37,991 nucleotides of DNA from Rhodospirillales bacterium (lineage in GTDB: Bacteria > Pseudomonadota > Alphaproteobacteria > UBA8366 > JADFVY01), in contig CP070634.1 of the NCBI GenBank assembly GCA_020356105.1, positions 694,691 through 732,681 on the forward strand. The letters run 5' to 3'. The translations under genes were made by a program, and so were the position numbers. Position 1 is the stretch's first letter; every line of letters begins with the position of its first letter. Positions 8,016 to 17,633 of this stretch are shown piece by piece. The notes below the pieces were generated by a model. It made no database searches. It saw nothing but the letters and a program-made list of their open reading frames with translations, and had not been told where the DNA came from.

Positions 8016-9596
8016 TCAACCGAGGATCGCCCGCTCGGCCGCTTCCACGATCCCGGCCATCTCGCGCACGGTCTCTTCGTCCGGCAGGCCCGGCGGCGGC
8101 TCGCGCGCGAGCAGCGAGTCGAGGATCGCTTTTGCGTTGTCCAGCACCGTCCGGCGGCCGGCCGCCTCATAGGCGTCGCGGCCGAGCCTCAAGAACGCGC
8201 CCGGCGCGAACACCTCGCGGCAATGCGCCAGCGTGTGCCGGTTGGCGAGGAAGTTGCCGCCCTGCTCGATCTCGAGCATCAACTCCCAGGCCAGTGATTC
8301 GTCGTCGATCGCATCCGTGTGCAGCCAGGCCCGCTGCATGGCGCCGAGCTCGTTGTCGATGACCGCCTGGACCGGGCTGAACACGGTGGCGCATTCGAGC
8401 TGCCCGACTCCGCCCAGGATATCGGCCCCGGACAGGCCGACCATGCAGCCGATCAGCGCCCGTTCGGCCTGCGACTGGCCGCAGGCATCGGCGGTATCGG
8501 CGCCGGCGCCGTAGCTGTGCGTCATCAGGCCGAAGCCGCGCTTGCACAGCTGCACCGCCATGCAGGCGCCGCGCAGCGCCTCCACGCTTGCCTGCAGGCT
8601 GCGGCCGGTGCGCATGTCGAGCGCGAAGATCAGCGGCGTTGCGATGACCGGGGTGCCGGGTGCAAGGACGTGAGTTAATACAACCATAGAGAGTATTTCC
8701 GCTCCCGCCATCAGCACCGTGCCGGGCATGGTCACCGGCGCGGTGCCGCCCGCCGTCGGCAGGCTGCAGGCGTGGATCGGCAGGCCGTAGCGGCCGGCCT
8801 CGATGATCGCCTCGACGTCCATCCGCTTGAACTCGAGCGGGGTGAACGAGCAGGCGATGCAGCTTGCGATCGGGCGTTGGCGCAGCCGCGCCTCGCCACC
8901 GGCGGCGGCCGCCGCCAGCCGCATCAGGAAACCGACATTTGCGGCCTCGTATGGTTGTATCAAATTGTGTTTTTCCGAACCGGCCAGAAGCGCCGCAAAG
9001 CCGTGCAGGTCGGCGGTCTGCTCGGGGACGTCGTTGACGAAGGGATGGGCGATGAAGCCGACCTCCGGCAGGCCGTCGCCGACCGCGGCGATGGTGGCCA
9101 CATCGTCCAGGACCAGCTTGCGGTGGCGGCCGCCGGGCTCGATGAAGCCGTGCGCGCCGGTGCCGGTGCGCATGTGGAAGGTGTTGTCGCGGCGCGGGAT
9201 CTCAAGATCGAAGCGGCCCGACTTGCTGTAGAGGGTCGTGCGGCGCGGCACCGCCGCAAGCGCTTCCTCGGCGAGTTCTCGCGGGATGCGCACCCGCCTC
9301 TCGTCGGGGTCGACCCGGCAGCCGGCCCGGGCCAAGGACGCCGCGGCCGTCGGGTAATTGACATCGACGCCGCGCTGCGCGATCAGCTCGAAGCTGCGCT
9401 CGACCAGCCGCTGCAGGCCCGCCTCGTCGAGATAGGCGAATTGCGGCCGGGCGGCGGCTGCGCCCGGGCCGATATCGGCGCGCGGCATTTCGACGTCGAA
9501 ACCCGGCATCTGCGGCGGCGGCGCGCCATCGGTCTTCGCCGCCAGCCTTTCGCGTCGGCTCCGCCGGGCCCGCGGCGGCGACTCGTCCCCAGACAT
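8016..9596 (-). CDS. MttB-family methyltransferase (non-pyrrolysine type)
   Basis: A 526-residue member of the trimethylamine methyltransferase superfamily (COG5598), spanning nearly the whole protein after a basic, low-complexity 35-residue N-terminus. The text around FHMRTGTGAHGFIEPGG, LPTAGGTAPVT and GADILGGVGQLE is typical. The frame has no internal TAG, so it is not a pyrrolysine enzyme. Non-Pyl members such as MtgB of Desulfitobacterium demethylate glycine betaine and related quaternary amines, moving the methyl to a cognate corrinoid protein, here the next gene. The start is fixed by AGGAGG seven bases before the ATG at 9596; the frame extends further upstream but lacks a ribosome site there. 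The exact substrate is unknown. Confidence 0.88.
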   Translation of the reverse strand: MSGDESPPRARRSRRERLAAKTDGAPPPQMPGFDVEMPRADIGPGAAAARPQFAYLDEAGLQRLVERSFELIAQRGVDVNYPTAAASLARAGCRVDPDERRVRIPRELAEEALAAVPRRTTLYSKSGRFDLEIPRRDNTFHMRTGTGAHGFIEPGGRHRKLVLDDVATIAAVGDGLPEVGFIAHPFVNDVPEQTADLHGFAALLAGSEKHNLIQPYEAANVGFLMRLAAAAAGGEARLRQRPIASCIACSFTPLEFKRMDVEAIIEAGRYGLPIHACSLPTAGGTAPVTMPGTVLMAGAEILSMVVLTHVLAPGTPVIATPLIFALDMRTGRSLQASVEALRGACMAVQLCKRGFGLMTHSYGAGADTADACGQSQAERALIGCMVGLSGADILGGVGQLECATVFSPVQAVIDNELGAMQRAWLHTDAIDDESLAWELMLEIEQGGNFLANRHTLAHCREVFAPGAFLRLGRDAYEAAGRRTVLDNAKAILDSLLAREPPPGLPDEETVREMAGIVEAAERAILG

Positions 9597-9906
9597 GCGA
9601 TGACCTCCTGGCGCCGGTGGGCGGTCCCGATTATGGCGACGTCGCCCCCGGCAGGCAACGCTATGGGTTCTTCGCGAAACGGGGGCGGACCCCCGCTGCC
9701 GGGCCCCGATCGCGCACCCCGCGCGTGCGGACCCGGCCGCGCGCGGATTGATTCGGATCAATTCGCCGCGGCCGCCACGCTGCTAGTTTGTTATTTTACA
9801 TGAAGTCTCTGGTGATTTGCAGTCGCAGGTCGCCCATGTGAGGTTTCGCCCGGAAGACGGGCAGATGCCATTCGCGTCTAAAATCACAGGAGAGGTGCAG
9901 GAGGGA
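9597..9906. other. Divergent control region between mttB-like and sensor kinase genes
   Basis: This 310-bp region has no credible gene. It holds the FNR-type box listed separately and an AT-rich segment at about 9783-9803, which may be the promoter of the sensor kinase operon. The minus-strand promoter was not resolved. Confidence 0.55.
9748..9761 (+). promoter_or_regulatory. FNR/FixK/DNR-type operator
   Basis: TTGATTCGGATCAA is a perfect TTGAT-N4-ATCAA dyad, the consensus of the Crp/FNR family regulators (FNR, FixK, Anr, NnrR/DNR). Its centre is about 41.5 bp before a possible transcription start near 9796 if TAGTTT at 9784-9789 is the -10, which is the classical activating position. It would link the sensor kinase/sigma-54 regulator operon to oxygen limitation or nitric oxide. 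The box is seen; the -10 and the regulator are inferred. The opposite-strand methyltransferase operon starts about 150 bp away and could also be affected. Confidence 0.6.
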
Positions 9907-11537
9907 ATGCGCGCGGTCTCCCTCAAACTCAAGATCGGCGTCTTCATGGCGATCACCCTGGCGGTCGCAATGCTGCTGTTCACCCTCCTGGTGGTGCGGC
10001 ACAATCGGCAGGAACTCCTCCAGGAGGCGACCGGCCACGTACACCAGCTCTCGGAAGTGATCACCCGAAGCACGCGCTTTGCGATGCTGCAGAACCAGCC
10101 CGCCTATGTGGGGCAGATCATCCAGGACGTCGGCAGTCAGCAAAACATCGAGAAGGTCAGGATACTGAGCAAGGACGGGACGATCGTCCATTCGACCCAT
10201 CAGGCCGAAATCGGCGCGACGGTGCAGGATGAGGCCGAGGAGTGTGCGCAGTGCCACCAGGCCCAGAGATCCCTGGAACAATTCCCCGGCTGCAAGAGGC
10301 CGCGCATCTTTGAGGCGTCGGACGGCCGCCGCCTGCTTGGCAGCCTGGGCGTGATCCGCAACGAGCCGTCCTGCTACACCGCGGCCTGCCATCAGCACGC
10401 CAAGGATCACACGGTGCTCGGCGTGCTCGACATTGTCTATTCGCTGGACGAGATCGACCAGACGATCCGCGCCAATTCCCTTACCGTCGCCGGAACCTCG
10501 CTGGGCTTCATCATCGGGGCATCGCTATTGCTGACGTTTCTGGTCCATCGCATGATCTACGTTCCATTGCGCGACCTGGAAAGCGGCGCGAAACGGCTCT
10601 CCTCGGGAAATCTCGAACAGCTGATTCCGGTGCGCAGCAACGATGAATTCGGGAAGCTGGCGACGACGTTCAACGACATGACCCTGACCCTCAAGAAATC
10701 CGAGGACGAACTGCGCGAATGGGGCCACACGCTGGAAGAAAAGGTCGAGGAGCGGACCCGGGAACTTCGCCTCGCCGAGGCCGAGGCGGCGCGCGGCGAG
10801 AAGCTCGCCTCCGTCGGCCTGCTGGCCGCCGGCATCGCGCACGAACTCAACAATCCGCTGACCGGGATCCTGACCTTCTCCTCGCTGATGCGCAAGAACA
10901 TGCCGGACGGCAGCCCCGAGGCCGAAGATTTGGACCTCGTCATCCGCGAGACCAAGCGGTGCGCCACCATCATCCGGCGGCTTCTCGATTTTTCGCGCGA
11001 GAAGACTCCGGAGAAAAAATACGCGGATCTCAATCGCATCATCGAGAACACGGTCCGGATCGTCGAGCGTCCGGCCCATCTGCACGACATCGAGATCAAG
11101 CTGGACCTCGACCCCGACCTGCCGCAGGTCTGGGTCGAACCCGACCTGATCGAACAGGTCGTCATGAACATGCTGGTCAACGCGCAGCACGCCATCGAGG
11201 ATGACGGCAGCATCACAATCCGGTGCCGCAAGGCGCCCGAACCGCGGTGCCCGGATCCCGGGCTCGATCCCGTTCCCATGGCCGAAATCGCGATCATCGA
11301 TACCGGATGCGGCATTCCCGAAGAAAATCTCCAGCGGATCTTCGACCCGTTCTTCTCGTCTAAAGAAGTCGGCAAGGGTACCGGGCTGGGGCTTTCGGTG
11401 AGCCACGGCATCGTAAGGGCGCACGGCGGCTGCATCGTGGTGGAGAGCACGGTCGGCAAGGGAACCACCTTCCGGATCTACCTGCCGCTGGATCCGCCGA
11501 CTCACGCGCCCGAGAACAACCCCGCCGAGGTCAGCCC

Positions 11538-11541
<4 letters not shown>
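9907..11541 (+). CDS. Sensor histidine kinase with periplasmic c-type haem motif
   Basis: A 544-residue membrane kinase. TM1 is at about 10-30, a periplasmic sensor at 31-192, TM2 at about 193-215, HAMP at 217-268, then a coiled coil, a HisKA domain with the phosphorylated His312 in AAGIAHELNNPL, and an HATPase domain with DTGCGIPEENLQ and GTGLGLSVSHGI. The sensor contains CAQCH (113-117), a canonical CxxCH haem c motif, and CYTAACH (156-162), a CX4CH variant, plus two further cysteines nearby. It therefore probably binds one or two covalent haems and senses redox state or a gas. The start is chosen by AGGAGG directly before the ATG. The stop overlaps the next gene by 4 bp (GTGA). Confidence 0.88.
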
Positions 11542-12962
<1,421 letters not shown>

Positions 12963-12979
12963 CATTGGATGCAAAAATT

Positions 12980-13006
12980 GCCGGGCCGCGGAAACAACGG
13001 CCCGGC
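12980..13006 (-). terminator. Intrinsic terminator of the cytochrome operon
   Basis: A perfect 9-bp inverted repeat, GCCGGGCCG and CGGCCCGGC, with a 9-nt loop. Read on the minus strand it is followed directly by AATTTTTGC, a U-tract, and it begins 26 bp past the cytochrome b stop. On the plus strand there is no U-tract, though the hairpin may also slow the convergent activator transcript. Confidence 0.85.
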
Positions 13007-13031
13007 GACAGGTGGCTGCCCTGACTGCTGA

Positions 13032-13670
13032 CTACGATTGCCCGACCGCCTCGTCCTCGACCTCCTCGTAGCCGGTGAACATCGCCTTGAAGTGGGCCGT
13101 CCGGGTGTGGCCCAGCGTCGCGAGGTAGACGTGGACGAAGATGAACCCGACGAAGAAGATGAAGATCAGCACATGCACCGTATCGACGACCCTCACGCCG
13201 CCGAAAAACGCGACGGCACCGGCGAAACGCTTCACGTCCCATAGCAGCAGCCCGGTGTAGAACTGGATCGGCACGACGAGCATCATGATGATCTGGTAGC
13301 TCATGCTCTGCATCGCGTTGAACTTGTGATAGGCGCTCACATGGTGCGGGTTCGGATCACCCTTGAAGATGCCGTACCCGTAATATTTGAGCTGCCGGAA
13401 ACTGTCGCGGAAGTGCTTAGTCGGGCTGAGCTCCGGGTGGTAGACCTTGATCTTGTCGGACAACACGTAGAACAGGAGCCAGAGGAAGAAGTTTCCGATC
13501 AGCACGAAGCCGATCCAGTTGTGCAGGTTAACGGCAAGCTTGAACGGGATCACCTCGATCAGCCCGAGGTATCGGATCTGCAGGCCGGTAAGGATCAGCA
13601 CGACGAACCCGGAGGCGTTCGTCCAGTGCCAGATTCTGACCGGGAGCGGGTGGATATAAAGCTTCTTCAT
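13032..13670 (-). CDS. Cytochrome b561-type membrane subunit
   Basis: A 212-residue membrane protein with four predicted helices (about 13-35, 46-70, 120-145 and 163-187). It belongs to the bacterial cytochrome b561 / Ni-hydrogenase b / formate dehydrogenase gamma fold. Histidines suited to bis-His b-haem ligation occur in the helices: His15 in RIWHW, LHNWIGF in helix 2, DTVHVLIF in helix 4 and a further HVYLATLGH. It should exchange electrons with the quinone pool and pass them to or from the 13-haem cytochrome c encoded 70 bp upstream. The start at 13670 has AAGGAG seven bases ahead. No hydrogenase or formate dehydrogenase gene is nearby, so the partner is the cytochrome. Confidence 0.88.
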   Translation of the reverse strand: MKKLYIHPLPVRIWHWTNASGFVVLILTGLQIRYLGLIEVIPFKLAVNLHNWIGFVLIGNFFLWLLFYVLSDKIKVYHPELSPTKHFRDSFRQLKYYGYGIFKGDPNPHHVSAYHKFNAMQSMSYQIIMMLVVPIQFYTGLLLWDVKRFAGAVAFFGGVRVVDTVHVLIFIFFVGFIFVHVYLATLGHTRTAHFKAMFTGYEEVEDEAVGQS

Positions 13671-13692
13671 CTTGCGTCTCCTTCCGCTTGGG

Positions 13693-13726
13693 GCCGCCGC
13701 CGGCCTCGCCGAGGCCCGGTGGCGGC
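13693..13726 (-). other. Strong hairpin between cytochrome c and cytochrome b genes
   Basis: GCCGCC at the left pairs with GGCGGC at the right and the stem continues inward through CCGG and CCTC/GAGG with one G-U pair and one bulge. There is no U-tract, so it is unlikely to end transcription. It may protect the upstream mRNA or set the ratio of the two proteins. Confidence 0.5.
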
Positions 13727-13740
13727 CGCGGTTCGGACTG

Positions 13741-15462
13741 TCACGAGCCCCGGGATGCACCCTGTTCCTGGGGTTTTTTCACGTATCGCTCATAGAGCCA
13801 TTTCACGGTCACGTGCCCGATCGGCACCGAGATCCCGCCCAGGAATGCTAGGGCCAGCAGGATGTCGAGCAGTTTGATGCGCGTTCCGCCTATGGCATAG
13901 AACCCGCTTACCGAGTTGACCGACAGGACCGAGTTGAGAACGTCCTTGTCGGCGTTGTAATGCTGAGACCTGCCGTCATGTCCGATGATGGATACGGTGA
14001 CGCGCTGGAACGGATCCGCGCCCTGTCGGTGACAGCTGGCACACTCCCGGACCGCACGGGTCTTGTTGGACAATTGATGGGCATCCACGCCGGTCTGCAC
14101 CGCGATCCGGCCCTGCAGGGCCACCTCAGCCGACGGGTCCTCGCGCTTGAGGTCCCTGACCAGGTTCCAAAGCTCGACCGCATTCAGGCCGTCGGCATCC
14201 GCGTCGGCAGTGCGGATCCGGGCCGCAATCTGTGGTCCCGCTATCGGTTCCGAGGCGCCGGTTCGTCCCGCGCCGTCCAGCAACTGAAGCTCAACACGCC
14301 GTTGCGCTTCCGGCGCGTGACACGCCGGACACGACACCGCCTCGAGGTGCAGCGCCGCATTCGGGAGCCACTCTTCATGCGCGCCGGTGGCCTCTCCGTG
14401 GCAGCCGAGGCATGCCTCACGCAGCCGCCCGCCGGACACGGCGTCAACCTCGTGCGCGCGATGGCAATCGGCGCAGATCGGGGCTTCGAAATGGCCCAGG
14501 ACGCCGCGCACGCGCCCGTGCATGCTCTCGGCATAGGCGTCGAAGATTTCGGCGTGGCAGGCCTTGCAGGGCACGCCGCTGACGGTCTCGTAAACCGCCT
14601 TCGGGCGAACCGAATGCGACCCGTGGCAGTCCGAGCACACGGGCGCCGCGAGGTTGCCGTCGCCGATCAGTATGGCGTGAATGCTGCCCTCATATTGCTC
14701 GACCTTGTCGGCGTGGCAATCGCCACAGATGCCGGCGCGCGCCACGACGTGCTCGCGCGTGCTGGCATTTTCAATCGATTCGTGGGCATCCATCGCGAAT
14801 CCCGCGTGGCAGTCCGTGCACTCATGGTCGGGATGCACCGAACTGCGCAGAACGGCCTCGTCGATCGCGAGCGAGAGGGTCTCGCCGCTTGCCAGCCGCA
14901 TGCTCAGGGGCTGCTTGTGGCAGGTCAGACAGTAGGCGGTTTCCGTCGTCGCGGCCTTCCATTCGGCAATCGCGGTGACGGCATGCGGATTGTGGCATTC
15001 CGAGCAGGCCGCCCCTGCCGCTGCCGCCGCGCGCGCATGATGCGCCGGCCCTTCGGCCAGATCGGCCGCGCTGTGACAATCGGCGCAGATCTCGGATGCC
15101 GCCGCCGCGTAGCCGTGTCGGCTATCGATCCGCTTGTCCTGCGGATGGCTCTCGAGGTCGACATCGCCGTGGCAACCCGCGCAGCCGACCCAGCTGTGGA
15201 CGGAGGCCGCGAATCCGTCGCCCTGCACCGCGAGCGAGAGGATCTCGCCGTTGACGAGGTCCTTCTCCATTCCTTCCGAATCGTGGCAGGCAAGGCAGTT
15301 CTGGTCGTCCTCCGTGAGCACATCTGCGGCAATGCCGACGGCGGAGGACGGGGTCGCGGCGCCGGCGGCAATGAGAGTGAAGAGTGCTGCAACGATGGTC
15401 GCCGTGAAACCGGCGGAATACCGACTTGCCTTGGCATGGACTTCAATGATGGAGCTTGCCAT
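13741..15462 (-). CDS. Membrane-anchored 13-haem cytochrome c
   Basis: A 573-residue exported multihaem cytochrome. It has a signal sequence (hydrophobic core about 20-45) and thirteen CxxCH motifs: starting at 56, 94, 126, 153, 178, 215, 246, 276, 299, 330, 351, 378 and 474. Many histidines between the motifs (for example SVHSW, DSRHG, SIHAI, SMHG) are suited as distal ligands. A DADADG loop at 420-425 in the gap before the last haem resembles a calcium site. A C-terminal helix (about 528-553) anchors it in the inner membrane next to the cytochrome b encoded downstream. The start at 15462 has AAAGGAG ahead. It probably carries electrons between the quinone pool and a periplasmic partner; the terminal substrate is not evident. 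Confidence 0.9.
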   Translation of the reverse strand: MASSIIEVHAKASRYSAGFTATIVAALFTLIAAGAATPSSAVGIAADVLTEDDQNCLACHDSEGMEKDLVNGEILSLAVQGDGFAASVHSWVGCAGCHGDVDLESHPQDKRIDSRHGYAAAASEICADCHSAADLAEGPAHHARAAAAAGAACSECHNPHAVTAIAEWKAATTETAYCLTCHKQPLSMRLASGETLSLAIDEAVLRSSVHPDHECTDCHAGFAMDAHESIENASTREHVVARAGICGDCHADKVEQYEGSIHAILIGDGNLAAPVCSDCHGSHSVRPKAVYETVSGVPCKACHAEIFDAYAESMHGRVRGVLGHFEAPICADCHRAHEVDAVSGGRLREACLGCHGEATGAHEEWLPNAALHLEAVSCPACHAPEAQRRVELQLLDGAGRTGASEPIAGPQIAARIRTADADADGLNAVELWNLVRDLKREDPSAEVALQGRIAVQTGVDAHQLSNKTRAVRECASCHRQGADPFQRVTVSIIGHDGRSQHYNADKDVLNSVLSVNSVSGFYAIGGTRIKLLDILLALAFLGGISVPIGHVTVKWLYERYVKKPQEQGASRGS

Positions 15463-15570
15463 GGGTCTTGCTCCTTTTGTGGTCGCCGACTCGTCTCGAT
15501 GCTTCACCGCTCCGGCGGCGGCCGCTGCCATCGGCCGGCAGCGTGCCGCCAGTGTCCGAGCGCCGTGCGG

Positions 15571-16335
15571 CTAGTTCGGCTCGGGGCGTTTGATCAGCGT
15601 GCGCACACCCATCCAGGCGAGCAAGCCAAGCCCGACGAAGGGCAGCAGGATCGCGTACGCCAAGCCGATGAAGGGCGCCGCGATGAACAGTGCGACGTTC
15701 TTCAGAAATCCCGCGAGCCGCTTCATAACGCTGATCCGGAACAGCGCGCGAGCACCCATCCAGGTCAGCAGGCCGAGCCCGTAGAAGGGCAGGAACAACG
15801 CGTAGACAAGCCCGATCAGCGGCGCCGCAACGAACAGTGCGGCTTTCCCGGCGAAGGCAAGGACGTCCTTCAACGTTCCGGCGCGCTCGACGGCCGGAGC
15901 GGTTTCCGGGACGACCATCTCGGCCTGTGGTATTGCGATGGCCGCCGCCTCGTCCGATGCCGGCGCACCCTGCTTGAGGGCCTTGAGCGTGATGCCCTCG
16001 ATCATTTCCGGGGTCAGTGGCTTGCGGACGAAGCCATTGACGCCCAGCACGCGGGCCTCGGCCTCGTTCTCCTCGGTCCCGTACCCGGTGATGACCACAA
16101 CCGGTGTCCAGGGGCATCTCGCCTTGATTTGCTTTGCAACCTCGAGCCCGTCGATCCCCGGCATCTTGATGTCGGTGAATACGACGTCGTATGTCTCTTC
16201 GTTGCATTTGTTCAGGGCCTCTTGACCATCGAGGGCGGTGCTCACGTCATAGCCCTTGTCCGAAAGGACCCTGTCGAAACTGCGACCGACGATGGCATCG
16301 TCGTCGACCACGAGAACTTTACGTAAGGCGTTCAT
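15571..16335 (-). CDS. Response regulator fused to a duplicated membrane-embedded tail
   Basis: A 254-residue protein. The receiver domain (1-120) has the acidic DDD at 11-13, phospho-acceptor Asp55 in VFTDIKMPG and Lys105 in RKPLTPE. After a linker come two homologous hydrophobic repeats, about 160-200 (ALFVAAPLIGLVYALFLPFY) and 210-250 (ALFIAAPFIGLAYAILLPFV), each followed by GLGLL-WMG. They should be membrane-embedded hairpins. The copies are also recognisable in the DNA at about 15595-15705 and 15739-15849. A response regulator anchored in the membrane is unusual; it could act on the neighbouring membrane cytochromes or as a phosphate sink at the kinase. The start at 16335 has AAGGAG; a TTG two codons earlier is less likely. 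No DNA-binding domain is present. Confidence 0.85.
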   Translation of the reverse strand: MNALRKVLVVDDDAIVGRSFDRVLSDKGYDVSTALDGQEALNKCNEETYDVVFTDIKMPGIDGLEVAKQIKARCPWTPVVVITGYGTEENEAEARVLGVNGFVRKPLTPEMIEGITLKALKQGAPASDEAAAIAIPQAEMVVPETAPAVERAGTLKDVLAFAGKAALFVAAPLIGLVYALFLPFYGLGLLTWMGARALFRISVMKRLAGFLKNVALFIAAPFIGLAYAILLPFVGLGLLAWMGVRTLIKRPEPN

Positions 16336-16404
16336 GACCAATACTCCTTCCTCGATGGGGAACCGATCGTCTCTCGACGATCCGCGACAGCGAGAGCTGA
16401 CGCG

Positions 16405-16812
16405 TCACGCCGGACCCGTGTGATCCGTGTGCAGGCTCCACCGTTTCTTCATCATTGCGCCGTTGGCGACCTTGACGACCTCGTCCGGGCTGACCGGCTT
16501 GGCGAGATAGTTGTAAGCACCAAGCTTCACGGCCTCCTTGGCAGTCTCGATCGACGGATAGCCGGTGATGATGACCACCTCGCTCTCGGGCCATCTCTCC
16601 TTGATGGTCTTGAGAACCGACATGCCATCGGGGCCCGGCATACGGAGATCGAGAAGAACGACGTCGTAGGGATGCCGCTCCATCGCCTCCAAGGCCTCTG
16701 TGCCGTTCCAGGCCGCTTCGGCTCTGCAATCGGCTTCCGCCAAGGTCCTGAGTTGACTAAGGCGCACCACTTCTTCGTCATCGACGATCAGAATGTTCGC
16801 TTTGTCGTTCAT
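16405..16812 (-). CDS. Single-domain response regulator
   Basis: A 135-residue CheY-like receiver domain and little else. Acidic residues are in VDDEE (10-14), phospho-acceptor Asp55 in LLDLRMPGPDG, a conserved Thr in IITGYPS and Lys in LAKPVSP. It ends with a short basic tail (MMKKRWSLHTDHTGPA) and no output domain, so it probably works by protein contact or as a phosphotransfer intermediate. It is the first gene of the minus-strand operon that continues into the membrane-anchored regulator and the two cytochromes. The sigma-54 promoter lies 43 bp upstream of its start. Confidence 0.9.
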   Translation of the reverse strand: MNDKANILIVDDEEVVRLSQLRTLAEADCRAEAAWNGTEALEAMERHPYDVVLLDLRMPGPDGMSVLKTIKERWPESEVVIITGYPSIETAKEAVKLGAYNYLAKPVSPDEVVKVANGAMMKKRWSLHTDHTGPA

Positions 16813-16854
16813 GGCGCCACCTCGTTCGCGTGAGCGCTTTCAGAGAGAACAGGC

Positions 16855-16869
16855 GCAACTTCCGTGCCA
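16855..16869 (-). promoter_or_regulatory. Sigma-54 (-24/-12) promoter of the cytochrome operon
   Basis: On the minus strand the sequence is TGGCACGGAAGTTGC, which matches the sigma-54 consensus TGGCACG-N4-TTGC at every fixed position with exact spacing. The predicted start is near 16844, giving a leader of about 32 nt before the response regulator ATG at 16812. An AT-rich stretch immediately upstream (16890-16925) includes a one-mismatch IHF-like site, as expected for promoters that loop. A cognate activator is encoded at 11538-12962. Confidence 0.85.
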
Positions 16870-17193
16870 AAGAGGGCTGGTGTCGGCACGGGCAAAAAAC
16901 AATTATTGGATTCAGTATGTTATAGGTTTCAGCCGACCGATAAGCCGTGCGATTCAAGGCACCGGAATCGGGCGTGAAGTACAAGAAAACTATGCATCGC
17001 AACGGCCCGGCACAGAGAAAAATTAATGATTCCAACAAGTTGCGGAAGGGGCCGGGATGTATGTTTCCTTCATGCACCGGCTGGTTCGTGCAGAACCCTC
17101 TGAAAACTGCCGATTTCCGGGTTTCCGGCGGCGTCGCATGTCCGGGCCGTTGCCGTCCCGACGACGGATCACCACGTCAAGGACCGAAAGGGT
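16870..17193. other. AT-rich upstream control region
   Basis: This 324-bp stretch between divergent genes has no credible gene. It is notably more AT-rich than its surroundings between 16890 and 17040, so it probably contains the enhancer (activator-binding sites) for the sigma-54 promoter and the promoter for the plus-strand membrane protein. I could not pick out a convincing activator dyad by eye. Confidence 0.45.
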
Positions 17194-17628
17194 ATGTTTG
17201 CGATGGACCACGTCACCCCGAAACGGATCGCGGCCGGTATCGCGACGACAGCGGCGAGCTTCGTTCTCCTAGGCACCATCGCGGCCCTGTGGGACAACCC
17301 GGTCTTCGTGCGCATGACGCCGGCCGGCGGCTGGGAGATCGCCATCCTGGCCGCGATGTCGGTGGCAGCTGGCGTCTATGTTGCGATTCGGCGACCCTTC
17401 TGTTCGGTGAAGGGCGCCGGCGCCGGCGGCATCCTCGCCTTCCTCGGCGTCGCCTGTCCTGTCTGCAACAAGATCCTGCTTCTGGTCTTCGGGGGCGAAT
17501 TGCTGCTGGCCTGGTTCGAGCCGCTGCGAATCTACCTGGCCGCCGCCGGCACGCTTCTGGTCGGCGGGTTTGCGCTGCGAGAGCTTCACATGATCCGCCG
17601 CCGCGCCCCCGCCGGCTCGGCGAAATAG
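17194..17628 (+). CDS. Small membrane protein with CPVCN motif
   Basis: A 144-residue protein with four predicted transmembrane helices (about 10-32, 45-63, 75-105 and 110-128). CPVCNK at about 89-94 is a CxxC pair inside or next to a helix, preceded by a Cys in RRPFCSVKG. This arrangement is seen in small conserved membrane proteins thought to take part in thiol redox or metal handling. The function is unknown. Two ATGs, three codons apart, are possible; the second has better spacing from AAAGGG. It ends 5 bp before the convergent hppD stop. Confidence 0.7.
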   Translation: MFAMDHVTPKRIAAGIATTAASFVLLGTIAALWDNPVFVRMTPAGGWEIAILAAMSVAAGVYVAIRRPFCSVKGAGAGGILAFLGVACPVCNKILLLVFGGELLLAWFEPLRIYLAAAGTLLVGGFALRELHMIRRRAPAGSAK

Positions 17629-17633
17629 ACCCC

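Noticed and set aside
8016..9596. Pyrrolysine-containing trimethylamine methyltransferase
   Set aside because: The frame has no in-frame TAG, so it is the non-Pyl branch.
13960..16326. A 788-codon open frame on the plus strand
   Set aside because: It is antisense to the 13-haem cytochrome and the membrane-tailed regulator, has no ribosome site, and its text is low-complexity Arg/Val/His typical of GC-rich shadow frames.
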